Part shown: positions 43,156 through 52,724 of the stretch, one piece after another
How the letters are laid out: the number at the start of each line of letters is the position of its first letter
How positions within the stretch are numbered: the stretch's first letter is position 1
Assembly: GCF_015355785.1 (NCBI RefSeq)
Contig: NZ_JADKYW010000006.1
Location: 758,860 to 822,859 of the forward strand
From: Arthrobacter gandavensis
GTDB lineage: Bacteria > Actinomycetota > Actinomycetes > Actinomycetales > Micrococcaceae
Reading direction: 5' to 3'
DNA length: 64,000 bases
Program-made: the position numbers and the translations under genes
The notes under the pieces: model-generated
Database searches by the model: none
Seen by the model: the letters and a program-made list of their open reading frames with translations, nothing else
Told to the model about the DNA's origin: nothing

Positions 43156-45384
43156 CTAACCCCGGTCCAGGAACGCTTCCTTCTCCGGGTTCAGGTAGGC
43201 CTCGATCGCCTCGTTGAGAGCCGGATGTTCCTCCAGGTCCGGGTCTTGCCGGATCAGCGCCTGGGCGTCCTCCCGGGCGCGCTCAATGACCTTCTCGTCC
43301 TGGATGGCGCGCAGCAGCTTGAGCGTTGAGCGTCCGCCGGACTGTGAGGCACCGAGGATGTCTCCTTCCCGGCGCAGTTCCAGGTCCCGGCGGGAGAGTT
43401 CAAAGCCGTCAGTGGTGGCGGCGACGGCGTCGAGCCTTTCCCGGCTGGGATGGCCTTCCTCCAGGTTGGTCACCAGCAGGCAGGTGCCCGGGAGCCCGCC
43501 CCGCCCCACCCTGCCGCGCAGCTGATGCAGCTGGGAGATGCCGAAACGCTCGGCGTCGAGGATCACCATCATGGTGGCGTTGTGGACGTCCACGCCCACC
43601 TCGATCACGGTGGTGGAAACCAGCAGGTCAATGTCTCCGCGGTTGAAGGCATCCATGGTGGCGGATTTCTCCGCCGGGTCCATGCGGCCGTGCAGCATGC
43701 CCAGCCGGGTACCGGCAAGCGCCGGCAGCTCCTGGAGCCGTTCACTTGTCTCGAGGACCGAGGCCAGCGGCCGCTGGTTCCGCGGCGCGGCCTGCCGGGG
43801 AAGCTCTTCTAGGAGCGCCAGCTCGGTGCCGGGTTCCTCTTCCTTGTCCCCGATCTTGGGACAGACCACGTAGACCTGACGTCCGGCGTCGATCTCCTCT
43901 CGCGCCCGTGCCCAGATCCGCGGACCCCAGGCGGGTTTGTCCGCCAGCGGCGCCAGGTACGTGGAGATCGGTGCCCGTCCGGCGGGCAGTTCGGTAAGGG
44001 TTGAAACATCCAGGTCTCCGAACACTGTCATCGCCACGGTGCGCGGGATGGGAGTTGCGGTCATGACCAGCAGGTGCGGTGTGGACTCCCTGCCCTTGGT
44101 GCGGAGGATGTCCCGCTGTTCGACGCCGAACCGGTGCTGTTCATCTACTACCACCAGGCCCAGGTCGGCGAACTGCACGTGCTCCGAGAGCAGGGCGTGC
44201 GTACCGATCACGATCCCGGCGGAACCGGATGCCGCTTCGAGGAGCGCCGCCTTGCGGGCGGCCGTGGACATTGAACCGGTCAGCAGCGTGACCCGGGTGG
44301 CGGTGTCGCTGCCGCCGAGCATGCCGGCCTGGCCCAGCGGTCCGAGGGTGCGGGTGATCGAGGCATAGTGCTGGGCGGCCAGCACCTCGGTGGGTGCCAG
44401 CAGAGCCGCCTGTCCCCCGGCGTCGACCACCTGCAGCATGGCCCGCAGCGCCACCAGGGTCTTGCCGGAGCCAACCTCGCCCTGCAGCAGCCGGTTCATG
44501 GGGTGCGGTTTGGCCAGGTCCGCGGCCAGCTCGGCGCCGATGGAAGCCTGGCCGTGCGTCAGGGTGAAGGGCAGTGCTGCGTCGAAGGCCTCCAGCAGTC
44601 CCCCGGGCTGAGGCGGCCGGGCGGTGGCATCCTGTTCCGCGGTGAAGGCGTGCCTGCGCGCCAGCGCGGTCTGCAGTACCAGGGCCTCCTCGTAGCGGAA
44701 ACGGTGCCGCGCCTTGTACGCATCCTCGATGGCTGCGGGCCGGTGGATGGCGTTGAAGGCATCAGCCACGCCCATTAGGTGCTCCCGGGACCGAAGATCC
44801 TGCGGAATCGGGTCCCGCAGCCGTTCGGTCTGCAGCGAGTCCAGCAGCAGGTCGATGGTGGTCTTGATTTCCCAGCTGGTGAGCTTGGCCGTCGCGGGAT
44901 AGACCGGGATGGGCCTCTTGGCTTCTTCTTCGTCGTCCGCTTCGTCGCTGAGCAGCACGTAGTTCGGGTTGGTCAGCGTCAGCTGCCCCTTGTACACGCC
45001 CACCTTGCCGGAGAACATTGAACGGATTCCGGGCTGCAGGTCCTTGAGCGCACCGTAGCCGTTGAAGAAGGTGAGGTGCAGCAGACCCAGGGAGCCTGCG
45101 GCGTCGTCGTCATCCGTCACGGTGACTTCCACGATCATTCCCTTGCGGGTCTGCATCCGGCGGGAGTTGATGCTCTGGACCCGCGCGATGAGGGTGACTT
45201 CCTCGTCAAAGGGAATCTCGGAAATCCGGGTCAGTTCCCCGCGTTCCATGTACCGCCGCGGAACATGCAGCAGCAGCTGGCCAACGGTGGTGATGCCCAG
45301 CTGCTTCTCGATCTTGTCCGCGGATTTCTTCCCGATCCGGCGGTTGAGCGGGAAGTCGAGCTCGCCGGGAATCCTGTCCTGCAT
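43156..45384 (-). CDS. recG: ATP-dependent DNA helicase RecG
   Basis: Branch-migration helicase that remodels stalled forks and Holliday junctions. The 742-residue protein has an N-terminal wedge/OB domain (about 50-190), Walker A GEVGSGKTLVAL, the DEQHRFG helicase motif II, TATPIPRT motif III and QLRGRVGRGG motif VI. The start ATG 45384 has AAAGGA close by. It follows the DAK2 gene by six bases, a conserved actinobacterial pair. Confidence 0.96.
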   Translation of the reverse strand: MQDRIPGELDFPLNRRIGKKSADKIEKQLGITTVGQLLLHVPRRYMERGELTRISEIPFDEEVTLIARVQSINSRRMQTRKGMIVEVTVTDDDDAAGSLGLLHLTFFNGYGALKDLQPGIRSMFSGKVGVYKGQLTLTNPNYVLLSDEADDEEEAKRPIPVYPATAKLTSWEIKTTIDLLLDSLQTERLRDPIPQDLRSREHLMGVADAFNAIHRPAAIEDAYKARHRFRYEEALVLQTALARRHAFTAEQDATARPPQPGGLLEAFDAALPFTLTHGQASIGAELAADLAKPHPMNRLLQGEVGSGKTLVALRAMLQVVDAGGQAALLAPTEVLAAQHYASITRTLGPLGQAGMLGGSDTATRVTLLTGSMSTAARKAALLEAASGSAGIVIGTHALLSEHVQFADLGLVVVDEQHRFGVEQRDILRTKGRESTPHLLVMTATPIPRTVAMTVFGDLDVSTLTELPAGRAPISTYLAPLADKPAWGPRIWARAREEIDAGRQVYVVCPKIGDKEEEPGTELALLEELPRQAAPRNQRPLASVLETSERLQELPALAGTRLGMLHGRMDPAEKSATMDAFNRGDIDLLVSTTVIEVGVDVHNATMMVILDAERFGISQLHQLRGRVGRGGLPGTCLLVTNLEEGHPSRERLDAVAATTDGFELSRRDLELRREGDILGASQSGGRSTLKLLRAIQDEKVIERAREDAQALIRQDPDLEEHPALNEAIEAYLNPEKEAFLDRG

Positions 45385-45390
45385 TGTCCT

Positions 45391-46419
45391 TTAGGCTTCG
45401 CGGGCAAAATCGCCGGCGCCGGGGCCGCCGGGCAGCGGCACCTGCGGTATTTCCGTGGTCTGGTGCCCGTTGGCGGACAGCTCGGTGATCGTGACGTTGG
45501 TCGGCTCGCCCACGGCATGAAGCGCGTCCATCGCTGCGCCGGCGTCGGGCGTGTGGACGTGGACACGCCAGCGGTACCCCTCCCCCACCGGGCTGACCGC
45601 ACTCATAATCACGGATTCGCCCAGTTCGTCGAGCTGGAGCCGCAGCGTTGCGGCGTCCAGGGGGCTGAGCGTGATGGTGCACATGACCTCCACGCCTTCA
45701 AGCTGCGGCTGGGTGCCGTGGATGTGCGGGTCCTGCACGTCGTAGCCGTGAAGCCCGTCCAGCAGTTCACGCTGGAGCTCTTCGCCCAGGGCGGCAGCGC
45801 GCATGGCGTCCAGCACGAGCAGGAATCCGACCCCTCCGGCGTCCACTACTCCGGCGTCCGTCAGGGTTTCCAGCTGCTCTTCGGTGCGCACGACGGCTGC
45901 GAGGGCCGCAGCCATCATGGCGCGCAGCGTTTCGGCCAGGCCTGCGTTCGAATCATCTCCGGTCTGGGCGGCCTCCACGCGGGAGGCGCCGCGGGCGGCC
46001 TCTTCAAGGACTGAAAGCATGGTGCCGGGGACCGGATCACTCAGTACGGACCAGGAACGCAGCTGTGCGCGTTCCAGCGAACGGGCCAGCAGCGGCGCCG
46101 ACAGCCGGGTGTGTCCGGTCAGGGGCTCCGCCATGGAGCTAAGGAACACGGACAGGAGCGTTCCGGAGTTGCCTTTGGCCTGTTCCATTGATGCCTGGCC
46201 TGCTGCGGCAAGCAGCTCCCCAATGTCCTGGGTTTCAAGCTCTGCGGCAGCGGCGGATGCCGCCCGCATGGTGAGGTAAAGGTTGGTTCCGGTGTCGCCG
46301 TCGGCCACAGGGAAAATGTTGATGGCGTTCAGCCGGTCACTGTGGTTCCCCAGGGACACCTCGGCGTTGCTCAACCATCGCTTCAGCGCCTGGGCGTTTG
46401 CGGTGATCTTAGTCTGCAA
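45391..46419 (-). CDS. DAK2-domain protein (FakA-like)
   Basis: A 342-residue protein with an N-terminal DAK2 nucleotide-binding domain, marked by INIFPVADGDTGTNLYLTM and GNSGTLLSVFLSS. A middle/C-terminal domain follows. In Firmicutes FakA phosphorylates fatty acids held by FakB proteins. This actinobacterial version is shorter than FakA (about 550 residues), and no FakB gene is nearby, so fatty-acid kinase activity is a guess. The start appears to be TTG 46419. It is upstream of and close to recG; rpmB, often the divergent neighbour, is absent. Confidence 0.85.
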   Translation of the reverse strand: MQTKITANAQALKRWLSNAEVSLGNHSDRLNAINIFPVADGDTGTNLYLTMRAASAAAAELETQDIGELLAAAGQASMEQAKGNSGTLLSVFLSSMAEPLTGHTRLSAPLLARSLERAQLRSWSVLSDPVPGTMLSVLEEAARGASRVEAAQTGDDSNAGLAETLRAMMAAALAAVVRTEEQLETLTDAGVVDAGGVGFLLVLDAMRAAALGEELQRELLDGLHGYDVQDPHIHGTQPQLEGVEVMCTITLSPLDAATLRLQLDELGESVIMSAVSPVGEGYRWRVHVHTPDAGAAMDALHAVGEPTNVTITELSANGHQTTEIPQVPLPGGPGAGDFAREA

Positions 46420-46612
46420 GGTAGTCCCGTTCCGTGCTGCTGCTCATGTTTCTCCTCCGGATTATCTTCGGCGAACACCGTTGTCCATCGAACCGGCATG
46501 GTCAGTAGGAAGCCTACCGCAGGGGTCTGACAGTGTCCGGTAAGTGCGGGTGGAATGTGCCAAGGTAGTAGGCATGGGAAAACGGACCCCGAGGCGGCGG
46601 ACGCGCTGCGGG

Positions 46613-47623
46613 TCACCCCGTGGCAGTTTCAAGTCCAGCCACAAATCCCGCCAGTCCGTCGCTTTTCAGTGCCTCGGAAAGACCGGCCATGGCTGCCTCA
46701 TCAGGCACCACGATCGACTGCCCGTCAGCGGACGTACCCACACCGGCGTTCGGCAGAGTGAACATCTCGATATCCCCGGCCCTTACTCCCCGCAGTTCGA
46801 CGGCGAGTTCCCCCACCCGGGCGGCGTCCAGCTGCTCGTCAACGCTCAGGTAGGGCGAGATCGCTCCGGTAGCGGCCGAAAGCCGTACCGGGTTGCCCAG
46901 CGTCTCGGCCGAGATCAGCTTGGTGAGCAGGCCCCGCAGGAATGCCTGCTGGTTCCGAACCCGCTGGTAGTCACCGTCAGCGAACGCATAGCGCTCACGG
47001 ACAAACTTCAGCGCCGAATCGCCCTGCAGGGTCAGGCGCCCGGCGTCGAAGAACTCGCCGTCGCCGCCGTGCGACTGGAAGGCCTGGGCGTTGTCCACCT
47101 CCACTCCCCCAAGGGCCTCCGTGAGACCCTCGAACCCTTCGAAGTCGATGACCGCCACGTGGTCGATTGGCACACCCAGCAGGCCCTGAACGGTCTCAAC
47201 CATCAGCGGCACGCCGCCCAAAGCCATCGCCGCATTGATCTTTGCTTCTCCGTGGCCCGGGATCTCCGTCCAGGTGTCACGCATAATGGACATCACGTAA
47301 ACCGCGGAACGGTCTCCGGGAACGTGGACCAGCATCATGGTGTCTGACCGCGCATCCGCTCCGGGCTCCCGGGTATCAGAGCCGATCAGCAGGATATTGC
47401 GGGAGTCCGCAGCCGCGCTGGTCTTTTCCGGCGAGTTCTCCGGGATGGCACCGGCGATCGTTTGCGTACCGTCGTTGAACGTCCGTGCCAGGTTCCATAC
47501 GTATCCCCCGGCCACGGCCCCGGCCAGGAGGACCAGCACCAGGAGCACGAGGATGGTGACCCGCACGGGATGCCGCCGCCTGGCTTCCGGTTCCTCCTGA
47601 ACGTCCGAAAAGAAGTCCGTCAC
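46613..47623 (-). CDS. LytR-CpsA-Psr (LCP) family protein
   Basis: A 336-residue membrane-anchored transferase that attaches glycopolymers to peptidoglycan. A short cytoplasmic N-terminus, one transmembrane helix (about 22-45) and an extracellular LCP domain are visible. The domain has the RSDTMMLVHV arginine/aspartate motif, MSIMRDTWTEIPGHGEAKINAA and an ALKFVRERYAFADGDYQRVRNQ substrate loop. GTG 47623 has AAGGA seven bases upstream. Between this gene and the DAK2 start is a 193-base gap with no recognisable gene. Confidence 0.92.
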   Translation of the reverse strand: MTDFFSDVQEEPEARRRHPVRVTILVLLVLVLLAGAVAGGYVWNLARTFNDGTQTIAGAIPENSPEKTSAAADSRNILLIGSDTREPGADARSDTMMLVHVPGDRSAVYVMSIMRDTWTEIPGHGEAKINAAMALGGVPLMVETVQGLLGVPIDHVAVIDFEGFEGLTEALGGVEVDNAQAFQSHGGDGEFFDAGRLTLQGDSALKFVRERYAFADGDYQRVRNQQAFLRGLLTKLISAETLGNPVRLSAATGAISPYLSVDEQLDAARVGELAVELRGVRAGDIEMFTLPNAGVGTSADGQSIVVPDEAAMAGLSEALKSDGLAGFVAGLETATG

Positions 47624-47724
47624 TGATCATTCCTTCTGCTTATCCTTGTGGCTTTCGTCAGAGCCTACTACCAGGGCTCCGCTCCGATTCGAGGCACACG
47701 CGGAAGGACGGATACGCTTGAAGC

Positions 47725-48198
47725 ATGAAACTCCTCCCGGCAGCCATCTCCGCCGGCACCCTGGTTCTGGCCGCGGTCCTGACCGGCTGCACCCCCGCCG
47801 CAGACGTAGAAGCAGCGCCTGACGCGGCGAACCCCGACTGCGCCACTGTCATGGTGGCCATGCCGGAGAACCTCGCAGGCACGGACCAGCGTGAGACCAC
47901 GAGCCAGGCCACGTCCGCATGGGGAAGCCCGGCCGAGGTCATCGTGCGCTGCGGAGTACCCGTGCCCGGACCCACCACCGATGCCTGCGCAACGGTGAAC
48001 GGCGTGGACTGGGTACTGCGGGAAGAGGGCAGCCTCTGGACGGCCACCACCTACGGCCGTGATCCCGCCGTCGAGGTGCTGTTCGACACCGAGAAGGTGG
48101 CATCCTCCACCGTACTGGTGGAACTTGAGAACGCCGTGTCCCGCATCGAGCAGACGCGCGAATGCATCGCTACGAGCGACGTCGAGCTTCCGAGCTAG
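47725..48198 (+). CDS. DUF3515 family lipoprotein
   Basis: A 157-residue exported protein. The N-terminal signal has a lipobox LTGC with Cys22, and the mature part shows the DUF3515 core RCGVPVPGPTTDACATVNGV followed by DWVLREEG. Family function is unknown; it is regularly encoded next to ddl in actinobacteria, as here, suggesting an envelope role. ATG 47725 follows TACGCT by six bases, a leaderless-type start. It is convergent with ddl. Confidence 0.85.
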   Translation: MKLLPAAISAGTLVLAAVLTGCTPAADVEAAPDAANPDCATVMVAMPENLAGTDQRETTSQATSAWGSPAEVIVRCGVPVPGPTTDACATVNGVDWVLREEGSLWTATTYGRDPAVEVLFDTEKVASSTVLVELENAVSRIEQTRECIATSDVELPS

Positions 48199-48235
48199 CC
48201 GAAAGCCCGGGCTAGCCGGAAAGGCAGGACAGCCG

Positions 48236-49375
48236 TCAGCGCAGGCCCGTGGGGCGTTCCAGCGCCAGGGCAATAAGCTCGTCGATCAGTTCGGTGTACG
48301 GCAGTCCGGACTTGGCCCACATCTGCGGATACATGCTGATCGGCGTAAAACCGGGCATGGTGTTGATCTCGTTGATCACCAGGTCCCCGTCCGGGGTGTA
48401 GAAGAAGTCCACACGGGACAGACCCTCGGCGCCCACGGAATCGAAGGCCACGGCCGCCAGTTCCCGCACCCGGGTGGTGACGTCGTCCGGCAGGTCCGCC
48501 GGGCAGCTCAGTTCTGCTGCGGCGCCGTCCACATACTTGGCCTCGAAGTCGTACCACTCATGGCCGCCGTCGTTGACGGCAATCTCGCCGGGCTGGCTGG
48601 TGCGCGGATCGTCGGTCCCGCGCCCCTGCAGGACGGCCACCTCGATTTCACGGCCGGCGATGCCGGCTTCAATGACCACCTTCGGATCGTGCTGCCGCGC
48701 GGTTTCGACGGCGTCGCGCAGCCCGGATGCCTCGGTCACCCGGGTAATGCCCATGGATGAACCCGCACGCGCCGGCTTGACGAACAGCGGGAACGCGAGC
48801 TTCGACGCGCGCTCCAGGCAGGCATCGGCATCCCGGACCCACTGGCGGTCGGTGATGACCTCGTAGGGTCCCACGGACAATCCGGCGGACGCGAACACCA
48901 CCTTCATGTAGTGCTTGTCCATTCCGACGGCGGAAGCGAGGACCCCGGCTCCGACGTAGCGGATATCCGCCATCTCCAGCAGGCCCTGGAGCGTGCCGTC
49001 CTCACCGAACGGACCGTGCAGCAGCGGCAGGACGACGTCGATCCGGCCCAGGGAGCGCGGCATCGCGCCGGGGGCATGGGAGACGAGCTCCTGGGAACCG
49101 CCGTCACTGGAGATCGCGATCGATTCGGGTCCCGCGGCGATCTCGGGCAGGGACTCCGACCGCAGGGACCACTGCTCCGGGTCCACGGAGACCAGCGACC
49201 ACTGGCCGTTGCGGGCAATACCGATGGGAACGACGTCGTACTTGCTGTGGTCGATCGCCTCCAGCACGCCGGCCGCGGTCACGCAGCTGACCGAATGTTC
49301 GCTGGAACGTCCGCCGAACAGGACGGCTACGCGCGGCTTGGAACCGCCGGCGGGAGAAACTGGCTGGACGCTCAT
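48236..49375 (-). CDS. ddl: D-alanine--D-alanine ligase
   Basis: Makes the D-Ala-D-Ala dipeptide for peptidoglycan. The 379-residue ATP-grasp enzyme has VAVLFGGRSSEHSVSC, the HGPFGEDGTLQG serine-loop region, FVKPARAGSSMGI for ATP, and EGLSRVDFFYTPDGDLVINEINTMPGF for metal binding. The presence of Tyr/Ser-type ligase residues cannot be fully judged, but synteny supports D-Ala-D-Ala rather than D-Ala-D-Lac. Its ATG overlaps the gpsA stop by four bases in the murA-plsC-gpsA-ddl operon. Confidence 0.95.
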   Translation of the reverse strand: MSVQPVSPAGGSKPRVAVLFGGRSSEHSVSCVTAAGVLEAIDHSKYDVVPIGIARNGQWSLVSVDPEQWSLRSESLPEIAAGPESIAISSDGGSQELVSHAPGAMPRSLGRIDVVLPLLHGPFGEDGTLQGLLEMADIRYVGAGVLASAVGMDKHYMKVVFASAGLSVGPYEVITDRQWVRDADACLERASKLAFPLFVKPARAGSSMGITRVTEASGLRDAVETARQHDPKVVIEAGIAGREIEVAVLQGRGTDDPRTSQPGEIAVNDGGHEWYDFEAKYVDGAAAELSCPADLPDDVTTRVRELAAVAFDSVGAEGLSRVDFFYTPDGDLVINEINTMPGFTPISMYPQMWAKSGLPYTELIDELIALALERPTGLR

Positions 49376-50412
49376 GATGCGTGTACACCTTCGGGTTTAA
49401 GTTCGCGGGCCAGCAGCCGCGGGCCCAGCTCGTCTACTGAAATGGCGCCCTGCAGCACTGCGACGACGTTCTCGGTAATGGGCATGTAGACACCCAGCTG
49501 GGTGGCACGGTCCAGAACCGCCTGGGCTGACTTGATGCCTTCCGCCGTCTGCGCCATGGTTTCGGTGACTTCGTCCAGGGTCAGCCCCTGGGCCAGGAGG
49601 CGTCCCGCGGTGTGGTTCCGCGAAAGCGAGGAAGAGCAGGTGGCGATCAGGTCGCCCATGCCGGAGAGGCCAAAGAGCGTTTCGGTCTTGCCTCCCAGCG
49701 CTACGGCAAGCCGGGTGGTTTCGGCCAGGCCGCGGGTCATGACCGATGCCTTGGTGTTGTCTCCCATCTGCTTTCCCTCGCAGATGCCCACGGCCAGGGC
49801 GATGACGTTCTTGACGATCCCGCCGATCTCCGTGCCAATTACGTCCGTGTTCGTATACGGGCGGAAGTACGGAGCGGTGCAGCCAGCGGCTATCCAGCCG
49901 GCGACTGCGAGGTCGGAGCAGGCCACCACGGATGCGGTCGGCTCTTCCCGGGCGATTTCCATGGCCAGGTTCGGTCCGGAAAGCACCGCAATGCGTTCTT
50001 CGGGCCAGCCAAGTTCCTCTGCGATGACCTGGCTCATCCGGGCATCGGTGCCGACTTCCAGTCCCTTCATCAGGGACAGGATCACCGCACCTTCGGGGAA
50101 GAGGCCGCGGAATTCGCGCAGCCGCTCCCGCAGGGTCTGCGCCGGGACCGCGAGCACCACAAGCTGCGCTCCCTTGAGCACCTCCGCGGGATCTGCCGAG
50201 GCACGAAGGTTCGCCGGCAGGACAGTGTCCTTGAGGTAGCGGGTGTTGCGCCGGATGTTGTTGATTTCCTCAGCGGCCTCGGGGCGCCGGGCCCAGATCA
50301 GTACTTCGGCCTTGCGTGCGGCTCCGGAATCCGCTGCGACCTTGGCAAAGGTGGTCCCCCAGCTGCCTGCGCCGAGCACTGCAACCTTGGCGGGAAGGGA
50401 GTCGTTCTTCAC
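49372..50412 (-). CDS. gpsA: Glycerol-3-phosphate dehydrogenase [NAD(P)+] GpsA
   Basis: Produces sn-glycerol 3-phosphate for phospholipid synthesis. The 346-residue protein has the dinucleotide-binding VLGAGSWGTTFAKV, LSLMKGLEVGT, the catalytic lysine region IGTEIGGIVKNVIALAVG and GLSGMGDLIATCSS. ATG 50412 overlaps the plsC stop by four bases. Its product feeds the acyltransferase step encoded next door. Confidence 0.96.
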   Translation of the reverse strand: MKNDSLPAKVAVLGAGSWGTTFAKVAADSGAARKAEVLIWARRPEAAEEINNIRRNTRYLKDTVLPANLRASADPAEVLKGAQLVVLAVPAQTLRERLREFRGLFPEGAVILSLMKGLEVGTDARMSQVIAEELGWPEERIAVLSGPNLAMEIAREEPTASVVACSDLAVAGWIAAGCTAPYFRPYTNTDVIGTEIGGIVKNVIALAVGICEGKQMGDNTKASVMTRGLAETTRLAVALGGKTETLFGLSGMGDLIATCSSSLSRNHTAGRLLAQGLTLDEVTETMAQTAEGIKSAQAVLDRATQLGVYMPITENVVAVLQGAISVDELGPRLLARELKPEGVHAS

Positions 50413-51167
50413 TTGTTCTTTTCCTCTTCCGGATCGTAGCCGCGTCCTACTGCCTTCTGCCCTTTGCGGGCAGGATCCCAGCGTTCAGCGGGTGCGGTTT
50501 CCCCGCGCAGGGACGCCACCAGGGACGTCAGTTCGGCCATGATCCGCTCCGTGGCTTCCTCGAGCACTGACTTGGTCAGCGGAATCCCCCGCAGGTCGGA
50601 GAGGTCCACCGGTTTGCCGACGAGCACCCGCACCCGCTTGCGGGGAAACAGGTGCAGCATCTTGCCGTAGCGCGGCAGCAGATCCTGGGCACCCCAGTGG
50701 GCTACCGGAATCACCGGTGCTCCGGTTTGGAGCGCCAGCCGCGCCGCGCCGGTCCGTCCCTTCATGGGCCACAGGCCGGGATCGCGGGTGAGCGTTCCCT
50801 CCGGGTACACGATCAGTGCGCCGCCGGCGTCGACTACCTGCTGCGCCCCTTCAAGGGACGCTGCGGCACCGGCGCCTCCACGCTGGACGGGCACCTGGTT
50901 CGTCGCCCGCAGCGCCGGGCCCAGCACCGGAATCTTGAACAGGGATGCCTTGGCCAGGTACCGCGGCAGGATTCCCTGATTGTAGAAGAAGTGCCCGACC
51001 ACGAGCGGATCGATTTCAGTCACGTGGTTGGGGCAGGCGATGAATCCGCTGCCCTTGGGCAGGTTCTCCGTCCCTTCCCAGCGCCGGCCCATCATGAGGT
51101 TCATGGCGGGACGGACGATTGTCGCCAGGATGGTGAACGTGACCCGTGACTTTCTCGATTCGCTCAT
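50409..51167 (-). CDS. plsC: 1-acyl-sn-glycerol-3-phosphate acyltransferase PlsC
   Basis: A 252-residue membrane-associated acyltransferase forming phosphatidic acid. The H-x4-D catalytic motif is in CPNHVTEIDPL, and the phosphate-binding box is VYPEGTLTRD where FPEGTRSR is common. An N-terminal hydrophobic segment anchors it. A basic C-terminal tail follows. Located between murA and gpsA with near-zero spacing, which couples lipid and cell-wall precursor genes. Confidence 0.92.
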   Translation of the reverse strand: MSESRKSRVTFTILATIVRPAMNLMMGRRWEGTENLPKGSGFIACPNHVTEIDPLVVGHFFYNQGILPRYLAKASLFKIPVLGPALRATNQVPVQRGGAGAAASLEGAQQVVDAGGALIVYPEGTLTRDPGLWPMKGRTGAARLALQTGAPVIPVAHWGAQDLLPRYGKMLHLFPRKRVRVLVGKPVDLSDLRGIPLTKSVLEEATERIMAELTSLVASLRGETAPAERWDPARKGQKAVGRGYDPEEEKNK

Positions 51168-51177
51168 GGACGGAAGC

Positions 51178-52503
51178 TTACTTCCCGTCCGTGACGTCGA
51201 AGTCGGCGCCCAGGCCTTCGAGTTTGTCCAGGAAGTGTTCGTAGCCGCGGTTGATGAGTTCGACGCCGGTGACGCGGGAGGTGCCTTCGGCTGCCAGGGC
51301 AGCGATCAGGTGGCTGAATCCTCCGCGGAGGTCCGGAATGTCGATCTCTGCGCCCTTGAGCTTCACGGGTCCGGAGATCACGGCCGAATGCAGGAAGTTC
51401 CGCTGCCCGAACCGGCAGGGGATGCTGCCCAGGCACTCGCGGTGCACCTGGATGTTCGCACCCATCCGGATGAGCGCATCGGTGAAGCCGAAGCGGTTCT
51501 CGTACACGGTCTCGTGCACGATCGACACTCCCTCGGCCTGACTCAGTGCCACCACCACGGGCTGCTGCCAGTCGGTCATGAAGCCGGGATGCACGTCCGT
51601 TTCGAGGACCAGCGGGTTGAGCTTGCCACCCGGGTGGTAGAAGCGGATGCCGTCGTCGTCGACGTCGAAAGCGCCGCCGATCTTGCGGTAAATGTTCAGG
51701 AAGGCCGTGAGGTCCTGCTGGTCGGCGCCTTCTACATAGATGTCGCCCTTGGTGACCAGTGCGGCTGACGCCCAGGAGGCTGCCTCGTTGCGGTCCGGCA
51801 GTGCCCGGTGGTTGTATCCGGTGAGTACCGGTACGCCCTCAATGCGGATCACGCGGTCCGTCTGGACGGTGATGATCGCGCCCATCTTTTGGAGCACGGC
51901 GATCAGGTCCAGGATTTCAGGTTCGACGGCGGCGCCGCTCAGTTCGGTAATGCCCTCGGCACGGACTGCCGTGAGCAGAACCTGCTCGGTGGCCCCCACG
52001 GAGGGGTACGGCAGCTCGAGCTTGGCGCCCCTGAGCCCCTTCGGAGCGGAAATGGAGATGCCTCCGGGACGCTTCTCCACGAGGGCGCCGAAATTCCGCA
52101 GCATCTGCAGGTGGTAGTCAATGGGCCGGTCGCCGATCTTGCAGCCGCCCAGGTCCGGGATGAACGCTTCGCCGATGCTGTGCATCAGCGGTCCGCAGAG
52201 CAGGATCGGAATGCGGGAGTCCCCCGCATGGGCGTCAATGTCCCGGGACGCGGCGGTCTTTGCGTTCTTCGGATCCATCAGCAGGTCCCCGGTTACGGGG
52301 TCCTTGGTGACCTCCACGCCATGGAGCCTCAGCAGGGACGTGACAACGTCCACGTCCTTAATCTCCGGGACGTTGCGCAGCAGCGACGGCGAGTTGCCCA
52401 GCAGTGCCGCCACCATGGCTTTGGGAACCAGGTTCTTCGCTCCGCGGACCGGTACTTTGCCAGTGAGGGGTACACCACCACGGATGGTGAGAACGCTAGC
52501 CAT
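51178..52503 (-). CDS. murA: UDP-N-acetylglucosamine 1-carboxyvinyltransferase MurA
   Basis: First committed step of peptidoglycan synthesis. The 441-residue protein has VRGAKNLVPKAMVAALL, the active-site loop LGGCKIGDRPIDYHL with Cys121, and RGGFSHLIAALAAEG. Having cysteine at this position, as in E. coli, rather than the aspartate of mycobacteria, predicts sensitivity to fosfomycin at the enzyme level. The ATG at 52503 is preceded by AGGTG; a GTG two codons earlier is less likely. First gene of the murA-plsC-gpsA-ddl operon. Confidence 0.95.
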   Translation of the reverse strand: MASVLTIRGGVPLTGKVPVRGAKNLVPKAMVAALLGNSPSLLRNVPEIKDVDVVTSLLRLHGVEVTKDPVTGDLLMDPKNAKTAASRDIDAHAGDSRIPILLCGPLMHSIGEAFIPDLGGCKIGDRPIDYHLQMLRNFGALVEKRPGGISISAPKGLRGAKLELPYPSVGATEQVLLTAVRAEGITELSGAAVEPEILDLIAVLQKMGAIITVQTDRVIRIEGVPVLTGYNHRALPDRNEAASWASAALVTKGDIYVEGADQQDLTAFLNIYRKIGGAFDVDDDGIRFYHPGGKLNPLVLETDVHPGFMTDWQQPVVVALSQAEGVSIVHETVYENRFGFTDALIRMGANIQVHRECLGSIPCRFGQRNFLHSAVISGPVKLKGAEIDIPDLRGGFSHLIAALAAEGTSRVTGVELINRGYEHFLDKLEGLGADFDVTDGK

Positions 52504-52605
52504 GAACACCTGTTTCTTTCGTTATTAAATGCCCCCGAGGCCATAGAGACTGCCTCCTAAGCATAGGAGCAAGCCTGCCTTTCCCGAAATAACGGGGCCG
52601 CCGGG

Positions 52606-52627
52606 ACTGTGCCGGAACAGGCACAGT
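52606..52627. other. Perfect 8-bp inverted repeat in the murA upstream region
   Basis: ACTGTGCC (52606-52613) and GGCACAGT (52620-52627) with a 6-base loop, in the roughly 220-base gap between leuD and murA. It may be an operator or leader hairpin for murA. No direct evidence for either. Confidence 0.4.
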
Positions 52628-52650
52628 TCCGCCCCGGGAGCGGAAAAGGA

Positions 52651-52679
52651 ATGGGCCTGCCCTATACGGGAAGGCCCAT
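52651..52679 (-). terminator. Terminator of the leuCD operon
   Basis: Stem ATGGGCCT (52651-52658) with AGGCCCAT (52672-52679), extended inward by a CCC/GGG pairing, then a pyrimidine-rich CCTTTTCC on the minus strand, about 45 bases after the leuD stop. Confidence 0.7.
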
Positions 52680-52724
52680 CAATCCTACTGCCGCGGAGCG
52701 GCCCGGCAGAAACCGGGAGGGTAC

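Noticed and set aside
46574..46700. Short basic frame opening MGKRTPRRRTRCG, resembling the start of small ribosomal proteins such as bL37
   Set aside because: The resemblance stops after about ten residues, the frame runs antisense into the LCP gene, and no ribosome-binding site is evident.
51178..52503. MurA as a fosfomycin-resistant variant
   Set aside because: The active-site loop keeps cysteine (Cys121), so the common Cys-to-Asp resistance change is absent.
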